Source: Thalassolituus sp. UBA674
Lineage (GTDB): Bacteria > Pseudomonadota > Gammaproteobacteria > Pseudomonadales > Oceanobacteraceae
Assembly (NCBI GenBank): GCA_002298335.1
Contig: DBNK01000033.1
Location: 1-64,000, forward strand
Direction: 5' to 3'
Length of the DNA stretch: 64,000 nucleotides
Shown one piece after another: positions 9,645 through 17,572 of this stretch (its first letter is position 1; the number at the start of each line of letters is the position of its first letter). Below the pieces are notes generated by a model. The model searched no databases. It saw only the letters and a program-made list of their open reading frames with translations, and was not told where the DNA came from. The position numbers and the translations under genes are program-made.

Positions 9645-10142
9645 TCAAGCCGTATCTTCTTCTCCGCTGAGTACCGGGTCCTGGAGGACAGACTGGATAA
9701 TATCCGGCGTAAATCCCCGATAAAGCAGAAAACGATAGAGTTTCGGCCTGGCTTCAGACAATGGCAGCTTCAGTGTTCTGAGTTTTTTCACAGCTTCAGC
9801 CCTTGCCGCTTCATACCATGAGATCTCGTCCGTCTGCCCGATGGCTTCCTCTGCCATACTCTGATCGATTCCTTTGCCGGAAAGATCGCGGGAAATCCGC
9901 AGCGGACCCCGCCCACGCCGAACCAACGAATTCACCAACTGCGAAGTAAAACGCTGGTCAGACTGCCAGCCAAGAGTGGCAAGATAATCCAGAACCTCAT
10001 TCAGGGTTTCAGTAGATTCCGCCAGAGGAGAGAGTTTGCGCCAGAGTTCCTGGCGGGAGTAATCGCGACGGCCCAGAAGAGCCGTCGCGCGATTGATCAG
10101 ATCCGATCGGTCGAGCGGATCAGGCTTCAGCTTCTTCTTCAT
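9645..10142 (-). CDS. recX: Regulatory protein RecX
   Basis: This 165-residue RecX is a small helical protein that binds RecA filaments and limits their extension and activity. Its three-helix repeats include RRDYSRQELWRKL near the N terminus and RGRGPLRISRDLSGKGI in the middle. Its start codon lies inside recA: the two genes overlap by 23 bases, so translation is likely coupled and recX responds to the same SOS promoter. Confidence 0.93.
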   Translation of the reverse strand: MKKKLKPDPLDRSDLINRATALLGRRDYSRQELWRKLSPLAESTETLNEVLDYLATLGWQSDQRFTSQLVNSLVRRGRGPLRISRDLSGKGIDQSMAEEAIGQTDEISWYEAARAEAVKKLRTLKLPLSEARPKLYRFLLYRGFTPDIIQSVLQDPVLSGEEDTA

Positions 10143-11154
10143 TTTCCTCAGAAGCAGAGTCGGCCGCGATGGTCAGCATCTGAGCCCGGATCTGCTCTTC
10201 GATCTCATTGGCGATTTCCGGATGCTCTTCCAGATAGCTGGCAGAGTTGGCTTTACCCTGACCGATCTTGTTGCCGTTATAGCTGTACCAAGCACCGGAT
10301 TTATCAACGATTTTGCACTTCACACCCAGGTCAATCACTTCGCCCATGTGATAAATACCGGAACCGTACATGATCTGGAACTCAGCCTGTTTGAACGGTG
10401 GTGCCACTTTGTTCTTCACCACTTTCACACGGGTTTCGTTACCAATGATTTCTTCGCCCTGTTTCACCGAACCGATACGGCGGATGTCCAGACGTACCGA
10501 GGAGTAGAACTTCAGGGCGTTACCACCGGTCGTGGTTTCCGGGCTGCCGAACATCACACCGATCTTCATGCGGATCTGGTTAATGAAGATGACCAGACAG
10601 TTGGCGTGTTTCACATTGGCGGTGATTTTACGCAACGCCTGAGACATCAGACGCGCCTGCAGGCCGACGTGGCTGTCACCCATTTCGCCTTCGATTTCAG
10701 CACGCGGGGTCAGTGCGGCGACCGAGTCGACCACAATCACATCAACCGCGTTGGAACGGACCAGGCTGTCACAGATTTCCAGTGCCTGTTCACCGGTATC
10801 CGGCTGTGACACCAGCAGGTTGTCGAGGTTAACACCCAGTTTCTCCGCGTACAGCGGGTCGAGTGCGTGCTCCGCGTCGATGATGGCGACGGTCTTACCG
10901 GACTTCTGCGCCTGTGCCATGACTGACAGACACATGGTGGTTTTACCTGAGCTTTCCGGTCCGTAGATTTCAACAATACGACCAAATGGCAGACCACCGA
11001 TACCCAGCGCAATATCCAGACTCAGGGAGCCGGTTGATACCGATGGGATGGCATCACGTGGCTGCTCGCCCATCTTCATGATGGCGCCTTTGCCGAACTG
11101 ACGTTCGATCTGACTCAGAGCGGCTTCAAGTGCTTTCTGTTTGTTTGCGTCCAT
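10120..11154 (-). CDS. recA: Recombinase RecA
   Basis: This 344-residue RecA forms the ATP-dependent filament on single-stranded DNA that drives strand exchange and triggers LexA cleavage. Walker A GPESSGKTT is near residues 65-73 and Walker B is VIVVDSVAAL. The DNA-binding loop L1 (GEMGDSHVGLQARLMSQALR) and loop L2 (FGSPETTTGGNALKF) are intact, and the acidic tail SEENEEEAEA is typical. A strong ribosome site (AGAGGA) and a LexA box precede it. pncC lies upstream on the same strand. Confidence 0.99.
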   Translation of the reverse strand: MDANKQKALEAALSQIERQFGKGAIMKMGEQPRDAIPSVSTGSLSLDIALGIGGLPFGRIVEIYGPESSGKTTMCLSVMAQAQKSGKTVAIIDAEHALDPLYAEKLGVNLDNLLVSQPDTGEQALEICDSLVRSNAVDVIVVDSVAALTPRAEIEGEMGDSHVGLQARLMSQALRKITANVKHANCLVIFINQIRMKIGVMFGSPETTTGGNALKFYSSVRLDIRRIGSVKQGEEIIGNETRVKVVKNKVAPPFKQAEFQIMYGSGIYHMGEVIDLGVKCKIVDKSGAWYSYNGNKIGQGKANSASYLEEHPEIANEIEEQIRAQMLTIAADSASEENEEEAEA

Positions 11155-11180
11155 TGTCGGGTCCTCTGCTGGTCATAGGC

Positions 11181-11196
11181 CTGTAAATTTAACCAG
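11181..11196 (-). promoter_or_regulatory. LexA (SOS) box upstream of recA
   Basis: Read on the minus strand, CTGGTTAAATTTACAG matches the gammaproteobacterial LexA operator pattern CTG-N10-CAG with an AT-rich core. It sits about 27 bases before the recA start, between pncC and recA, where a LexA-controlled recA promoter would be expected. I infer that recA-recX is SOS-induced. Confidence 0.8.
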
Positions 11197-11236
11197 TATT
11201 TAAGCACAGCTGTTTTCAGCTGCCAAGCGTTACTGG

Positions 11237-11716
11237 TTATTTATCCAGATATTTCAGGATCAGCCCCAGCGCGAAGTCGACACTGGCCTGCCTGATTGCT
11301 GTGCGGTCTCCCGTAAAATGGCAGCATTCCACCAGCTGCTCTGCGGCGTTTCCGCAGGCAAACCAGACGGTACCCACCGGCTTGCCGGGCACGGCGCCCC
11401 CCGGACCGGCAATGCCACTGACGGCCACGGCCACATCGCCGTAACGGGCTGCTCCGGACACCATAGCGCGGACGGCTTCTCCACTGACTGCACCGTGCTG
11501 CTCAAGCACCGCAGCAGGTACTGCGAGGTCGCGCATTTTGGCGTCGTTGGAGTAAGTGACAAAGCCACATTCAAACCACTGACTGCTGCCAGCCAGATCG
11601 GTACAGGCTGCAGCGACCCCACCTCCTGTACAGGATTCAGCGGTAACCAGACGCAGCTTAAGGGTAAGAAGTTGTTCTGCCAGCTGCTGACAAAGGGCCT
11701 GGGTATTGAAAGACAT
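11237..11716 (-). CDS. pncC: Nicotinamide-nucleotide amidohydrolase (CinA C-terminal type)
   Basis: This 159-residue protein is the stand-alone CinA C-terminal domain. It deamidates nicotinamide mononucleotide to nicotinate mononucleotide in pyridine nucleotide salvage. The conserved motifs TAESCTGG, FVTYSNDAK and GIAGPGG with KPVGTVW are all present. The position upstream of recA is conserved in many gammaproteobacteria. The LexA box lies after its stop codon, so it is probably outside direct LexA control. Confidence 0.93.
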   Translation of the reverse strand: MSFNTQALCQQLAEQLLTLKLRLVTAESCTGGGVAAACTDLAGSSQWFECGFVTYSNDAKMRDLAVPAAVLEQHGAVSGEAVRAMVSGAARYGDVAVAVSGIAGPGGAVPGKPVGTVWFACGNAAEQLVECCHFTGDRTAIRQASVDFALGLILKYLDK

Positions 11717-11880
11717 GTTCTGCTCCGGATTGGCCTGGCATGAGCTCTGTACTGATACACAGCCACTTCAAGACTTCGGAATATATCACTGAAGATACCT
11801 CTGGTCAGAGCCTCCAGGCAGAACACTGATCAGAACGCCAGGCAAAACTCAGTGATGGAACCCCGCTCCGGCGAAGCGCA

Positions 11881-12492
11881 TTAACCTCTGGCTTTAAGCT
11901 GGCTGACCTGCTCTTCCAGCTCCGCGATGCGCTGATCGCGCCCGGCCAGCAATGCTTCTGCCTGCTCCGGATCAAGCCATTGCGGGATATGCTGGGGGCA
12001 GTTCCTGTCCCAGGCGTCGACCCTGAAGATAACAACCTGCTCTCCCCGTGCCGGATATTCTCCCTGTGCGGACATCAGTGCGGCCAACAGGTCCGGCTGG
12101 TCCTCAATGACCTCCGCCTGCCCCCAGAGCTTGAAGCGGATTTTGCTGTAATAATCCATCAGGAAGATAAACGCCCGGGGGTTATCCGCCAGATTACCCT
12201 GGCTGATGTACTGGCGGTTTCCGCGGAAGTCAGCGAAGACCAGAGTCCGCTTATCGATTACTTTCAGGAACCCCGGTGGCCCTCCGCGGTGCTGAATATA
12301 CGGCTGACCATCTGCATTTGCCGTTGCCAGATAAAAACTCCTCTGCCGGGCCACAAAGGCTGCCAGCTCAGAAGAGATATCCGTTTGCCAGCCGCCCTGC
12401 TGTTCCATACGGGCGTACAGCTGCCGTGATCCCTTACGGGCCTGAATGGCTTTAACGGTCTCTGTAAACGCAATGTCGCTGGCGTACTTCAC
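11881..12492 (-). CDS. Pyridoxamine 5'-phosphate oxidase-like FMN-binding protein
   Basis: This 203-residue flavin split-barrel protein has a strand RSFYLATANADGQPYIQHRGG followed by VFADFRGNRQYISQGN, the usual FMN-binding pattern. I choose the GTG at 12492 because a GGGAG ribosome site lies nine bases upstream and the neighbouring gene ends at 12509; the longer frame would overlap that gene. The C terminus is a short coiled coil (RIAELEEQVSQLKARG). The family often reduces small electrophiles or acts on general stress, but the substrate is unknown. It is last in a three-gene operon opposite a LysR regulator. Confidence 0.82.
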   Translation of the reverse strand: MKYASDIAFTETVKAIQARKGSRQLYARMEQQGGWQTDISSELAAFVARQRSFYLATANADGQPYIQHRGGPPGFLKVIDKRTLVFADFRGNRQYISQGNLADNPRAFIFLMDYYSKIRFKLWGQAEVIEDQPDLLAALMSAQGEYPARGEQVVIFRVDAWDRNCPQHIPQWLDPEQAEALLAGRDQRIAELEEQVSQLKARG

Positions 12493-12508
12493 TTTTATCG
12501 TCTCCCGG

Positions 12509-12973
12509 TCATAAGCCCAGGTCGCTGAGCCCGGGGTGGTCATCCGGACGACGGCCCGCCGGCCAGAAGAACTTACGTTCGTCTTCGCGGATGGGGTGTT
12601 CATTGATGCTGGCAATACGGCGTTGCATTAAACCTTGGTCGTCAAACTCCCAGTTTTCATTGCCGTAGGCGCGGAACCACTGCCCGGAATCATCGTGAAA
12701 CTCATAAGCAAAGCGCACAGCAATGCGGTTTTCTGTGTATGCCCAGAGCTCTTTGATGAGACGGTAATCGAGTTCCCGGGTCCACTTGCGTGTCAGCAGC
12801 TGCACAATCTCTTCCCGTCCGGAGACGAACTCTGCGCGGTTACGCCAGTGACAGTCCGGGGTGTAAGCGAGAGAGACCTTCTGCGGGTCGCGGCTGTTCC
12901 AGCCATCTTCCGCCAGACGGATTTTTTCGCTCGCGGTCTCCCGGGAAAAAGGCGGTAAAGGGGGTCTTGGCAT
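12509..12973 (-). CDS. NTF2-like protein, DUF1348 family
   Basis: This 154-residue protein of the SnoaL/NTF2-like fold carries the DUF1348 hallmarks NSRDPQKVSLAYTPDCHWRNR near the N terminus, then RELDYRLIKELWAY, RFAYEFHDDSG and NENWEFD. The fold makes a cone-shaped pocket used by small isomerases and dehydratases, but this subgroup has no settled function. It lies between the AhpD-like and FMN-binding genes and is probably co-transcribed with both. Confidence 0.85.
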   Translation of the reverse strand: MPRPPLPPFSRETASEKIRLAEDGWNSRDPQKVSLAYTPDCHWRNRAEFVSGREEIVQLLTRKWTRELDYRLIKELWAYTENRIAVRFAYEFHDDSGQWFRAYGNENWEFDDQGLMQRRIASINEHPIREDERKFFWPAGRRPDDHPGLSDLGL

Positions 12974-13038
12974 GGTGATATCCTCAATTAAATCAGCAGA
13001 AACCAGAGGAAGGTGATATCCCCTCCTCCGCGGTAAGA

Positions 13039-13587
13039 TCAGTCAACCAGAGTTTTTACACCCGGGAAATCGACGTCGGTTCCCAGTACATCATTCATGT
13101 AGTTGGTGAGTGTATTCAACGCAACCAGCCCAACAATCTCGACGATTTCGGCATTGCTGTAGCCAGCAGCCTGTACCCGGGCGACATCGGCATCAGACAC
13201 CTTACCGCGCAGCTCAGTGATCCTGACAGCGAATGCAACGGCAACGGCCGCTTTGTCATCCGCAGACGTACCACGGCGGTTTGCTTCGATCTCTTCAGCA
13301 CTCAACTTCGCCAGATTCGTTGCCAGATAGCTATGTGCGGCAAGGCAATAGCTACAGCCATTGAATTCAGAGACCGCCAGCGCAATGCGCTCACGGGTCT
13401 GGGCGCTCAGCGAACCCCCGCCCAGTGCACTGTTAAGGCCGAGATAGCCATCCAGAGCCTGCGGGCTGTTAGCAACAATCCGGAACAGGTTAGGAACACT
13501 GCCGAGCAGACTGTTGACGGCTTCAAGTGAGGAACGGGAAGCCTCCGGTGCGGCTTCAATGGACTCCGGTGTTGGGATGCGTGACAT
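13039..13587 (-). CDS. AhpD-like carboxymuconolactone decarboxylase-family protein
   Basis: This 182-residue protein carries the redox motif CSYCLAAHS at about residues 77-85, in which two cysteines and a histidine form the alkylhydroperoxidase (AhpD-type) centre. The flanking region GGGSLSAQTRERIALAVSEFNG is typical of the peroxidase-related CMD subgroup. It likely detoxifies peroxides or other electrophiles. It is the first gene of the operon diverging from the LysR regulator, with a 9-base-arm palindrome in the shared promoter region. Confidence 0.88.
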   Translation of the reverse strand: MSRIPTPESIEAAPEASRSSLEAVNSLLGSVPNLFRIVANSPQALDGYLGLNSALGGGSLSAQTRERIALAVSEFNGCSYCLAAHSYLATNLAKLSAEEIEANRRGTSADDKAAVAVAFAVRITELRGKVSDADVARVQAAGYSNAEIVEIVGLVALNTLTNYMNDVLGTDVDFPGVKTLVD

Positions 13588-13660
13588 GGTTTACTCCTGC
13601 TTATCTGTGAAAGGAGAAACCAGCTTACAGTTAACTTTTCAGATAATAATTAGAGTTAAA

Positions 13661-13687
13661 TTTCATTATCTATTACATATAATGAAA
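13661..13687. promoter_or_regulatory. Palindromic operator for the divergent LysR regulator
   Basis: TTTCATTAT and ATAATGAAA form a perfect 9-base inverted repeat around a 9-base centre. It lies 31 bases before the LysR start and about 75 bases before the divergent AhpD-like gene. The AT-rich dyad contains the T-N11-A-type symmetry expected of LysR recognition sites, so I infer it is the operator for both directions. Confidence 0.6.
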
Positions 13688-13717
13688 TAAATACAACACC
13701 TGTACCGGGGGCCGGTG

Positions 13718-14653
13718 ATGGACAAACTGGAAGCAATGCGGGTGTTCACCGCGGTGGCTGACTGTCAGAGCTTTGTCTCAGCCAGCCGGGAACTGGACCT
13801 TTCTGCCCCTGCGGTAACGCGCTCAATCGCTCAGCTTGAGCAGTCACTCGGGGTAAAGCTCTTCAACCGGACAACCCGTCAGGTGCGCCTTACCGATGTC
13901 GGAATGCGCTACTACGAAGATGCCAGACGCATACTGGAAGACGTTGAGCAGGCCGAGGCCACAGCGTCAGGCAGTTATGCCGAGCCCAAAGGCGTGCTGT
14001 CGCTGACCGCCCCAGTCCTGTTCGGACAGAAATACATTGTCCCGGTGGTCGCGGAATACCTGCAGCAGAACCCCGCAGTCAGCGTTGACGCCATGTTTTA
14101 CGACCGTGTCAGTAACATTCTGGATGAGGGTCTGGACGTGGCTATCCGCATCGGCCACCTCAAAGACTCCAGTTTCTACGCGACAGAGGTCGGAAGCATT
14201 CAGCGGGTGGTGTGTGCCTCGCCTGAGTATCTGAAAAAACACGGAACGCCACAGCAGCCATCGGACCTGACCGGGCACGAAATTATTCACGCCCTGACGG
14301 TCGAGCCTTCAACAACCTGGCGTTTTGAGTCAACTCCCCAGGGCAAGGAATCTGTCAGGTTGTCCCCACGCCTGCGCTACAACCAGAACAGTGCTGCAAT
14401 TGCTGCCGCCTGTATGGGAATGGGGATCACACGTGTGATGTCTTATCAGGTTGCGGAAGAATTAAACCAGGGATCGCTGACGCGTATACTGCAGGACTTT
14501 GAAAGTGCACCGCTGCCGGTTCATATTGTGTATATGGAAGGCCGCCAGACCAACGCCAAAATACGTGCCTTTGTCGACCTGGCGGTTAAGCGCCTGAGAG
14601 AAAACCCTTACACAGGGTACAAGACATCAGATGCGCTTACCGTGAGCGGATAA
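13718..14653 (+). CDS. LysR-family transcriptional regulator
   Basis: This 311-residue LysR-type regulator begins MDKLEAMRVFTAVAD with an N-terminal winged helix (SASRELDLSAPAVTRSIAQLE and KLFNRTTRQVRLTDVG). The C-terminal effector domain starts near residue 90. It resembles the subgroup that controls adjacent electrophile or quinone detoxification genes. A GTG lies immediately before the chosen ATG and is an equally legal start. It diverges from the AhpD/NTF2/FMN operon, which it presumably regulates through the palindrome between them. Confidence 0.93.
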   Translation: MDKLEAMRVFTAVADCQSFVSASRELDLSAPAVTRSIAQLEQSLGVKLFNRTTRQVRLTDVGMRYYEDARRILEDVEQAEATASGSYAEPKGVLSLTAPVLFGQKYIVPVVAEYLQQNPAVSVDAMFYDRVSNILDEGLDVAIRIGHLKDSSFYATEVGSIQRVVCASPEYLKKHGTPQQPSDLTGHEIIHALTVEPSTTWRFESTPQGKESVRLSPRLRYNQNSAAIAAACMGMGITRVMSYQVAEELNQGSLTRILQDFESAPLPVHIVYMEGRQTNAKIRAFVDLAVKRLRENPYTGYKTSDALTVSG

Positions 14654-14683
14654 AATACAATTTTTTTGTCGGAGGAGATCGTT

Positions 14684-14734
14684 ATGAAAAGAGACCCGTC
14701 GGCCGGAAATTTCCAATTTCAAAAAGCCGCTTGA
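14684..14734 (+). CDS. Possible 16-residue micro-ORF
   Basis: A strong GGAGGAG ribosome site six bases upstream opens a 16-codon frame (MKRDPSAGNFQFQKAA). It lies 30 bases after the LysR regulator and is convergent with the DoxX gene. It may be a genuine small peptide or the remnant of a larger gene lost from this position. No family is recognisable at this length. Confidence 0.3.
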   Translation: MKRDPSAGNFQFQKAA

Positions 14735-14754
14735 TCGCTTTTCAGATCTGCATC

Positions 14755-15216
14755 TTAAATCTGCCTTTTAAATCTGTTTTTTAACCAGCCATCAAACGAC
14801 AGTTTACCCGGCCCCCAGATCAGCAACTGAGCCAGGAGAACACCCCAGAGAACATGTTGCATCAGGGCTGCCGGTGCAATTTCTGCAAGACTGACCACCG
14901 CAACTATATTGACAATACTCAGACCCAGTGCTCCCACCCGACCGGCCAGGCCGAGTACCAGCAGTACCGGCAACAGGATCTCTCCGGATGTTGCCAGCCA
15001 GGCAGCCAACTCGAAAGGCAGCAAAGGGACTGAGTACTCCTCTTCAAATAAAAACAGCGTGGTATCCCAATCTGAGAGTTTAGTCAGACCCGATGCAAAG
15101 AACACCCTGGCAAGGTACAGACGTGCGGCCAGCAGTGCTGCAGGTTGTAAGTAGTCCAGCAGTCTGGCTGCCAGTCCATAAGACGTGGTAAGACGCCCTG
15201 ATAATGTCGTTGTCAT
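14755..15216 (-). CDS. bufD: DoxX-family membrane protein, BufD-like
   Basis: This 153-residue protein of the DoxX family has four predicted membrane spans. The first carries the family motif ARLYLARVFFASGLTKLSDW, and later spans include LLPVLLVLGLAGRVGALGLSI and a conserved GPGKLSFDGWL tail. DoxX genes close many bufferin and hvf-type clusters, where the protein may help in membrane handling of the modified peptide or of redox partners. It lies 30 bases after bufC in the same operon. Confidence 0.85.
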   Translation of the reverse strand: MTTTLSGRLTTSYGLAARLLDYLQPAALLAARLYLARVFFASGLTKLSDWDTTLFLFEEEYSVPLLPFELAAWLATSGEILLPVLLVLGLAGRVGALGLSIVNIVAVVSLAEIAPAALMQHVLWGVLLAQLLIWGPGKLSFDGWLKNRFKRQI

Positions 15217-15246
15217 AATAAAAAATCTCCTGTTAAACCTACTGAA

Positions 15247-16008
15247 TCAGGCTGTCAGATCAGCCGTTGTCACGGCGCTGACAATATTCATAAAGACTGC
15301 TTCAGGCAGCCAGTTCTCAAAATTAAAATCCGTGTTCTGCATTTCATCCAGTGCGTCTGACAGCCGCATACCCTGCTGTAGAAAAGCGAGCCAGCGCTGT
15401 TCGTCCGCAGGAATTTCCCGCACCTGAACACGGTGGTTTTTCCGGTATACAAGCGCACCCTGCGTAGCGGTATTCCCTGTTTTTTTGCGGATGCGTCTGA
15501 TCCGTTCTTCAGTCAACTGATCGCTGTCATGATGAGCCAGCCAGATATCTGCAAGCGGATAATCTGACGTCACAATCAGAAAGCATTCACTCAATTTCAG
15601 CACGACTGAATCAGCAGTCTCTGTTCCCAGTAATTGCAGACTGTCAAAATCAGTTTCACAATCCGCAGCCCGGCTCAGCTTATGGCAGGCGTAATCCAGT
15701 TGTGCGCAGTCACTGACGTAAGGATAGGACTCCAGCTCAGGCAACTGGCCCAGTAACCGGCCAAAGTGCTCTCCCCAGACACCCCAGTCAGGGGCTGTTG
15801 GCGGGAACTCTGACAGCATCTGCTGCGCTGCATGGCGGAACAGTGACTCACCGATTAACTGCTCTACAGTGGGAAATGTGACCGACAATGCCCGGCAGGC
15901 ACTGGCGACCAGATTCCGCCGGTAGATGGCGAGTCCACGGGGGTCAAAATTACCCGGATTATCGTGACTGAAAATTGAGCGGATCAGCCGTTGCTGTTCA
16001 GTGTCCAT
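15247..16008 (-). CDS. bufC: BufC partner protein (DUF2063 DNA-binding-domain family)
   Basis: This 253-residue protein has the DUF2063 N-terminal domain (FDPRGLAIYRRNLVASACRALSVTFPTVEQLIG), which partners the MNIO enzyme in precursor recognition. A less conserved C-terminal domain follows. I start it at MDTEQQRL, which has a GAGGAGG site nine bases upstream, rather than seven codons earlier. It overlaps the end of bufB by 11 bases, so the two are translationally coupled. The DUF2063 domain was once called a putative DNA-binding domain, but family knowledge supports a RiPP recognition role. Confidence 0.88.
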   Translation of the reverse strand: MDTEQQRLIRSIFSHDNPGNFDPRGLAIYRRNLVASACRALSVTFPTVEQLIGESLFRHAAQQMLSEFPPTAPDWGVWGEHFGRLLGQLPELESYPYVSDCAQLDYACHKLSRAADCETDFDSLQLLGTETADSVVLKLSECFLIVTSDYPLADIWLAHHDSDQLTEERIRRIRKKTGNTATQGALVYRKNHRVQVREIPADEQRWLAFLQQGMRLSDALDEMQNTDFNFENWLPEAVFMNIVSAVTTADLTA

Positions 16009-16891
16009 ACGGGAGAACCTCCTCGGCAATCTTCCTGGCCTTTTCTGCCTCAGCCGTCAGAACCTGCCAGTCCGGTAAGTCGTTATCCCACTCAATCAGC
16101 GTCGGAACAGGCCCGAAACGCTCAAGAGCAAAGGCATACAGCCACCAGACCTCATCCGCCACCGGACGGGCGTGATCATCAATCATCAACTCGCCAGCGG
16201 CCACCGGGCTGCAGCCAGCCAGATGCAGTTCGCCAACCGCTTCTGCCGGAATACTTTCCAGCCAACGCCGGACATAGCGTTCAACGTTTTCAACACCCTG
16301 ATTTTTTGCATTCACATACAGGTTGTTTAAATCGACCAATAAACCACAACCGGTTTCCTGAGTCAGGGCCGTCAGAAACTCCGTCTCACTCATTTCCGAG
16401 CCCGGAAGAGTGAGATATGCCGACAGGTTTTCAAGTAACAGGCGACGCCCAAGAACCTTCTGAACATGGTCAATATTGGCAACCATCCGGAACAGATTTT
16501 CCCGGTCAAAAACAACCGGCAGAAGATCTCCCGAATGAACAATATGGCCCAGCCATTCCGCCCGGGAAAACGCTACATGATCGGAAATCAGGCACGGCTC
16601 AACATCCTCAGCCAGTCGCTTTAATTCCGGCATATAGCTATCCGGAATCGCACTTTCTGACCCCAGCCCCATGGCTGTGGAATGCAGGCTGACCGGATAA
16701 TACTGCGCAACCTCCAGCAGGAAGGCCCGCGCAGCCCCGCCCTTGCCGAAAAAATTCTCCGAATGTACTTCAACAAAATCGAGAGGAGCCGGAGCCGTCA
16801 ATACATCCCTGAAGTGGGCATGTCTCAGGCCCACTCCAATGGCTGTGCCTTTTCGGGGTTTCTCTTTACCGACTTTTAAGGCTTCCGACAT
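15998..16891 (-). CDS. bufB: MNIO-family peptide-modifying enzyme BufB (DUF692)
   Basis: This 297-residue DUF692/MNIO protein has a TIM-barrel that holds two or three iron ions and oxidatively modifies cysteines of a precursor peptide. Metal-ligand motifs appear in order: EVHSENFF, LHSTAMG, ISDHVAFSR, LLLENLSAYL, LLVDLNNLYVN, ELHLAG, IDDHARPV and LIEWDNDLPDW. The start is set by GGAGGAG eight bases before the ATG opening MSEALKVG. It follows the BufA1 precursor by 30 bases and overlaps bufC. Confidence 0.93.
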   Translation of the reverse strand: MSEALKVGKEKPRKGTAIGVGLRHAHFRDVLTAPAPLDFVEVHSENFFGKGGAARAFLLEVAQYYPVSLHSTAMGLGSESAIPDSYMPELKRLAEDVEPCLISDHVAFSRAEWLGHIVHSGDLLPVVFDRENLFRMVANIDHVQKVLGRRLLLENLSAYLTLPGSEMSETEFLTALTQETGCGLLVDLNNLYVNAKNQGVENVERYVRRWLESIPAEAVGELHLAGCSPVAAGELMIDDHARPVADEVWWLYAFALERFGPVPTLIEWDNDLPDWQVLTAEAEKARKIAEEVLPYGH

Positions 16892-16921
16892 ATCCGGCTC
16901 CTCCTGTTGCTGCATACGGAA

Positions 16922-17212
16922 TCAGGAACGGGCCTGAGCCTGTGCTTCCTGATACTTTTTCTTCGCATCGGCTTTCAGCAGACCACCGAGATCCACACAG
17001 GTCCTTTCTGCCACCAGCTTCCACTCACCGGGGTCATTCGCGACGGTTGACTGCCCCGCGCAGGAATGCGTACCAGCAAGGTTGGCGCAGTCATTCTGGG
17101 CAACTCCGGCAATGCCGTAGCACTTTTCCTTACCACCCGCATGAGCGGTCGAAACCACCCCGGATGCCATGACAGCAGCCAATGCAGCACTCATTATCAA
17201 TTGCTTATTCAT
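16922..17212 (-). CDS. bufA1: Bufferin precursor BufA1 (DUF2282)
   Basis: This 96-residue DUF2282 peptide begins MNKQLIMSAALAAVMASG and has a Sec signal peptide ending AHA-GG. That is unusual for a RiPP but normal for bufferins. The mature part carries four cysteines in the family contexts KEKCYGIA, QNDCANL, THSCAGQS and ERTCVDLGG. In this family MNIO enzymes convert core cysteines to thiooxazole-type rings that bind copper, and the product is exported to the periplasm. The start overlaps the end of the thioredoxin gene by eight bases. Confidence 0.92.
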   Translation of the reverse strand: MNKQLIMSAALAAVMASGVVSTAHAGGKEKCYGIAGVAQNDCANLAGTHSCAGQSTVANDPGEWKLVAERTCVDLGGLLKADAKKKYQEAQAQARS

Positions 17213-17534
17213 AACGTTTATTCCTCGATTGATTAATCCAGTCTGATACCATCTGCGGTGGTGCTGAGCCGACTTTTCTGTCAACCAGATTTCCTTTGTT
17301 AAACAGTAATAACGCCGGAACACCCCGCAGACTGTAATGCGCAGCCAGCGCCGGAAACTGGTCAACATCTGCTTTGATAACCGTCACACTTTCTGCGGAC
17401 GCAGCTGCAACCTCCTCCATCACCGGCCCCATGATTTTGCAGGGACCACACCAGGCGGCGGTGAAGTAGATCAGGACCCAATCTTTTTCCTGCACGACCC
17501 GGGTGAAATTATCCTCGGCTGAAAGTTGTCTCAT
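17205..17534 (-). CDS. Thioredoxin within the bufferin operon
   Basis: This 109-residue cytoplasmic thioredoxin has the active site WCGPC at about residues 28-32, no signal peptide, and the cis-proline loop RGVPALLLF. A perfect ribosome site (AAGGAGG) precedes it. It lies between the YHS gene and bufA1 and overlaps the bufA1 start by eight bases, so the two are coupled. I infer that it keeps precursor cysteines or the BufB enzyme reduced before modification; a general role in copper-stress thiol repair is the alternative. Confidence 0.93.
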   Translation of the reverse strand: MRQLSAEDNFTRVVQEKDWVLIYFTAAWCGPCKIMGPVMEEVAAASAESVTVIKADVDQFPALAAHYSLRGVPALLLFNKGNLVDRKVGSAPPQMVSDWINQSRNKRYE

Positions 17535-17572
17535 TGTTTACCTCCTTCATTGTCTGGCTGCGCTGGCCGGTA

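Noticed and set aside
11260..11826. 188-codon frame overlapping pncC
   Set aside because: It lies in another frame of the well-supported pncC gene and has no recognisable protein features.
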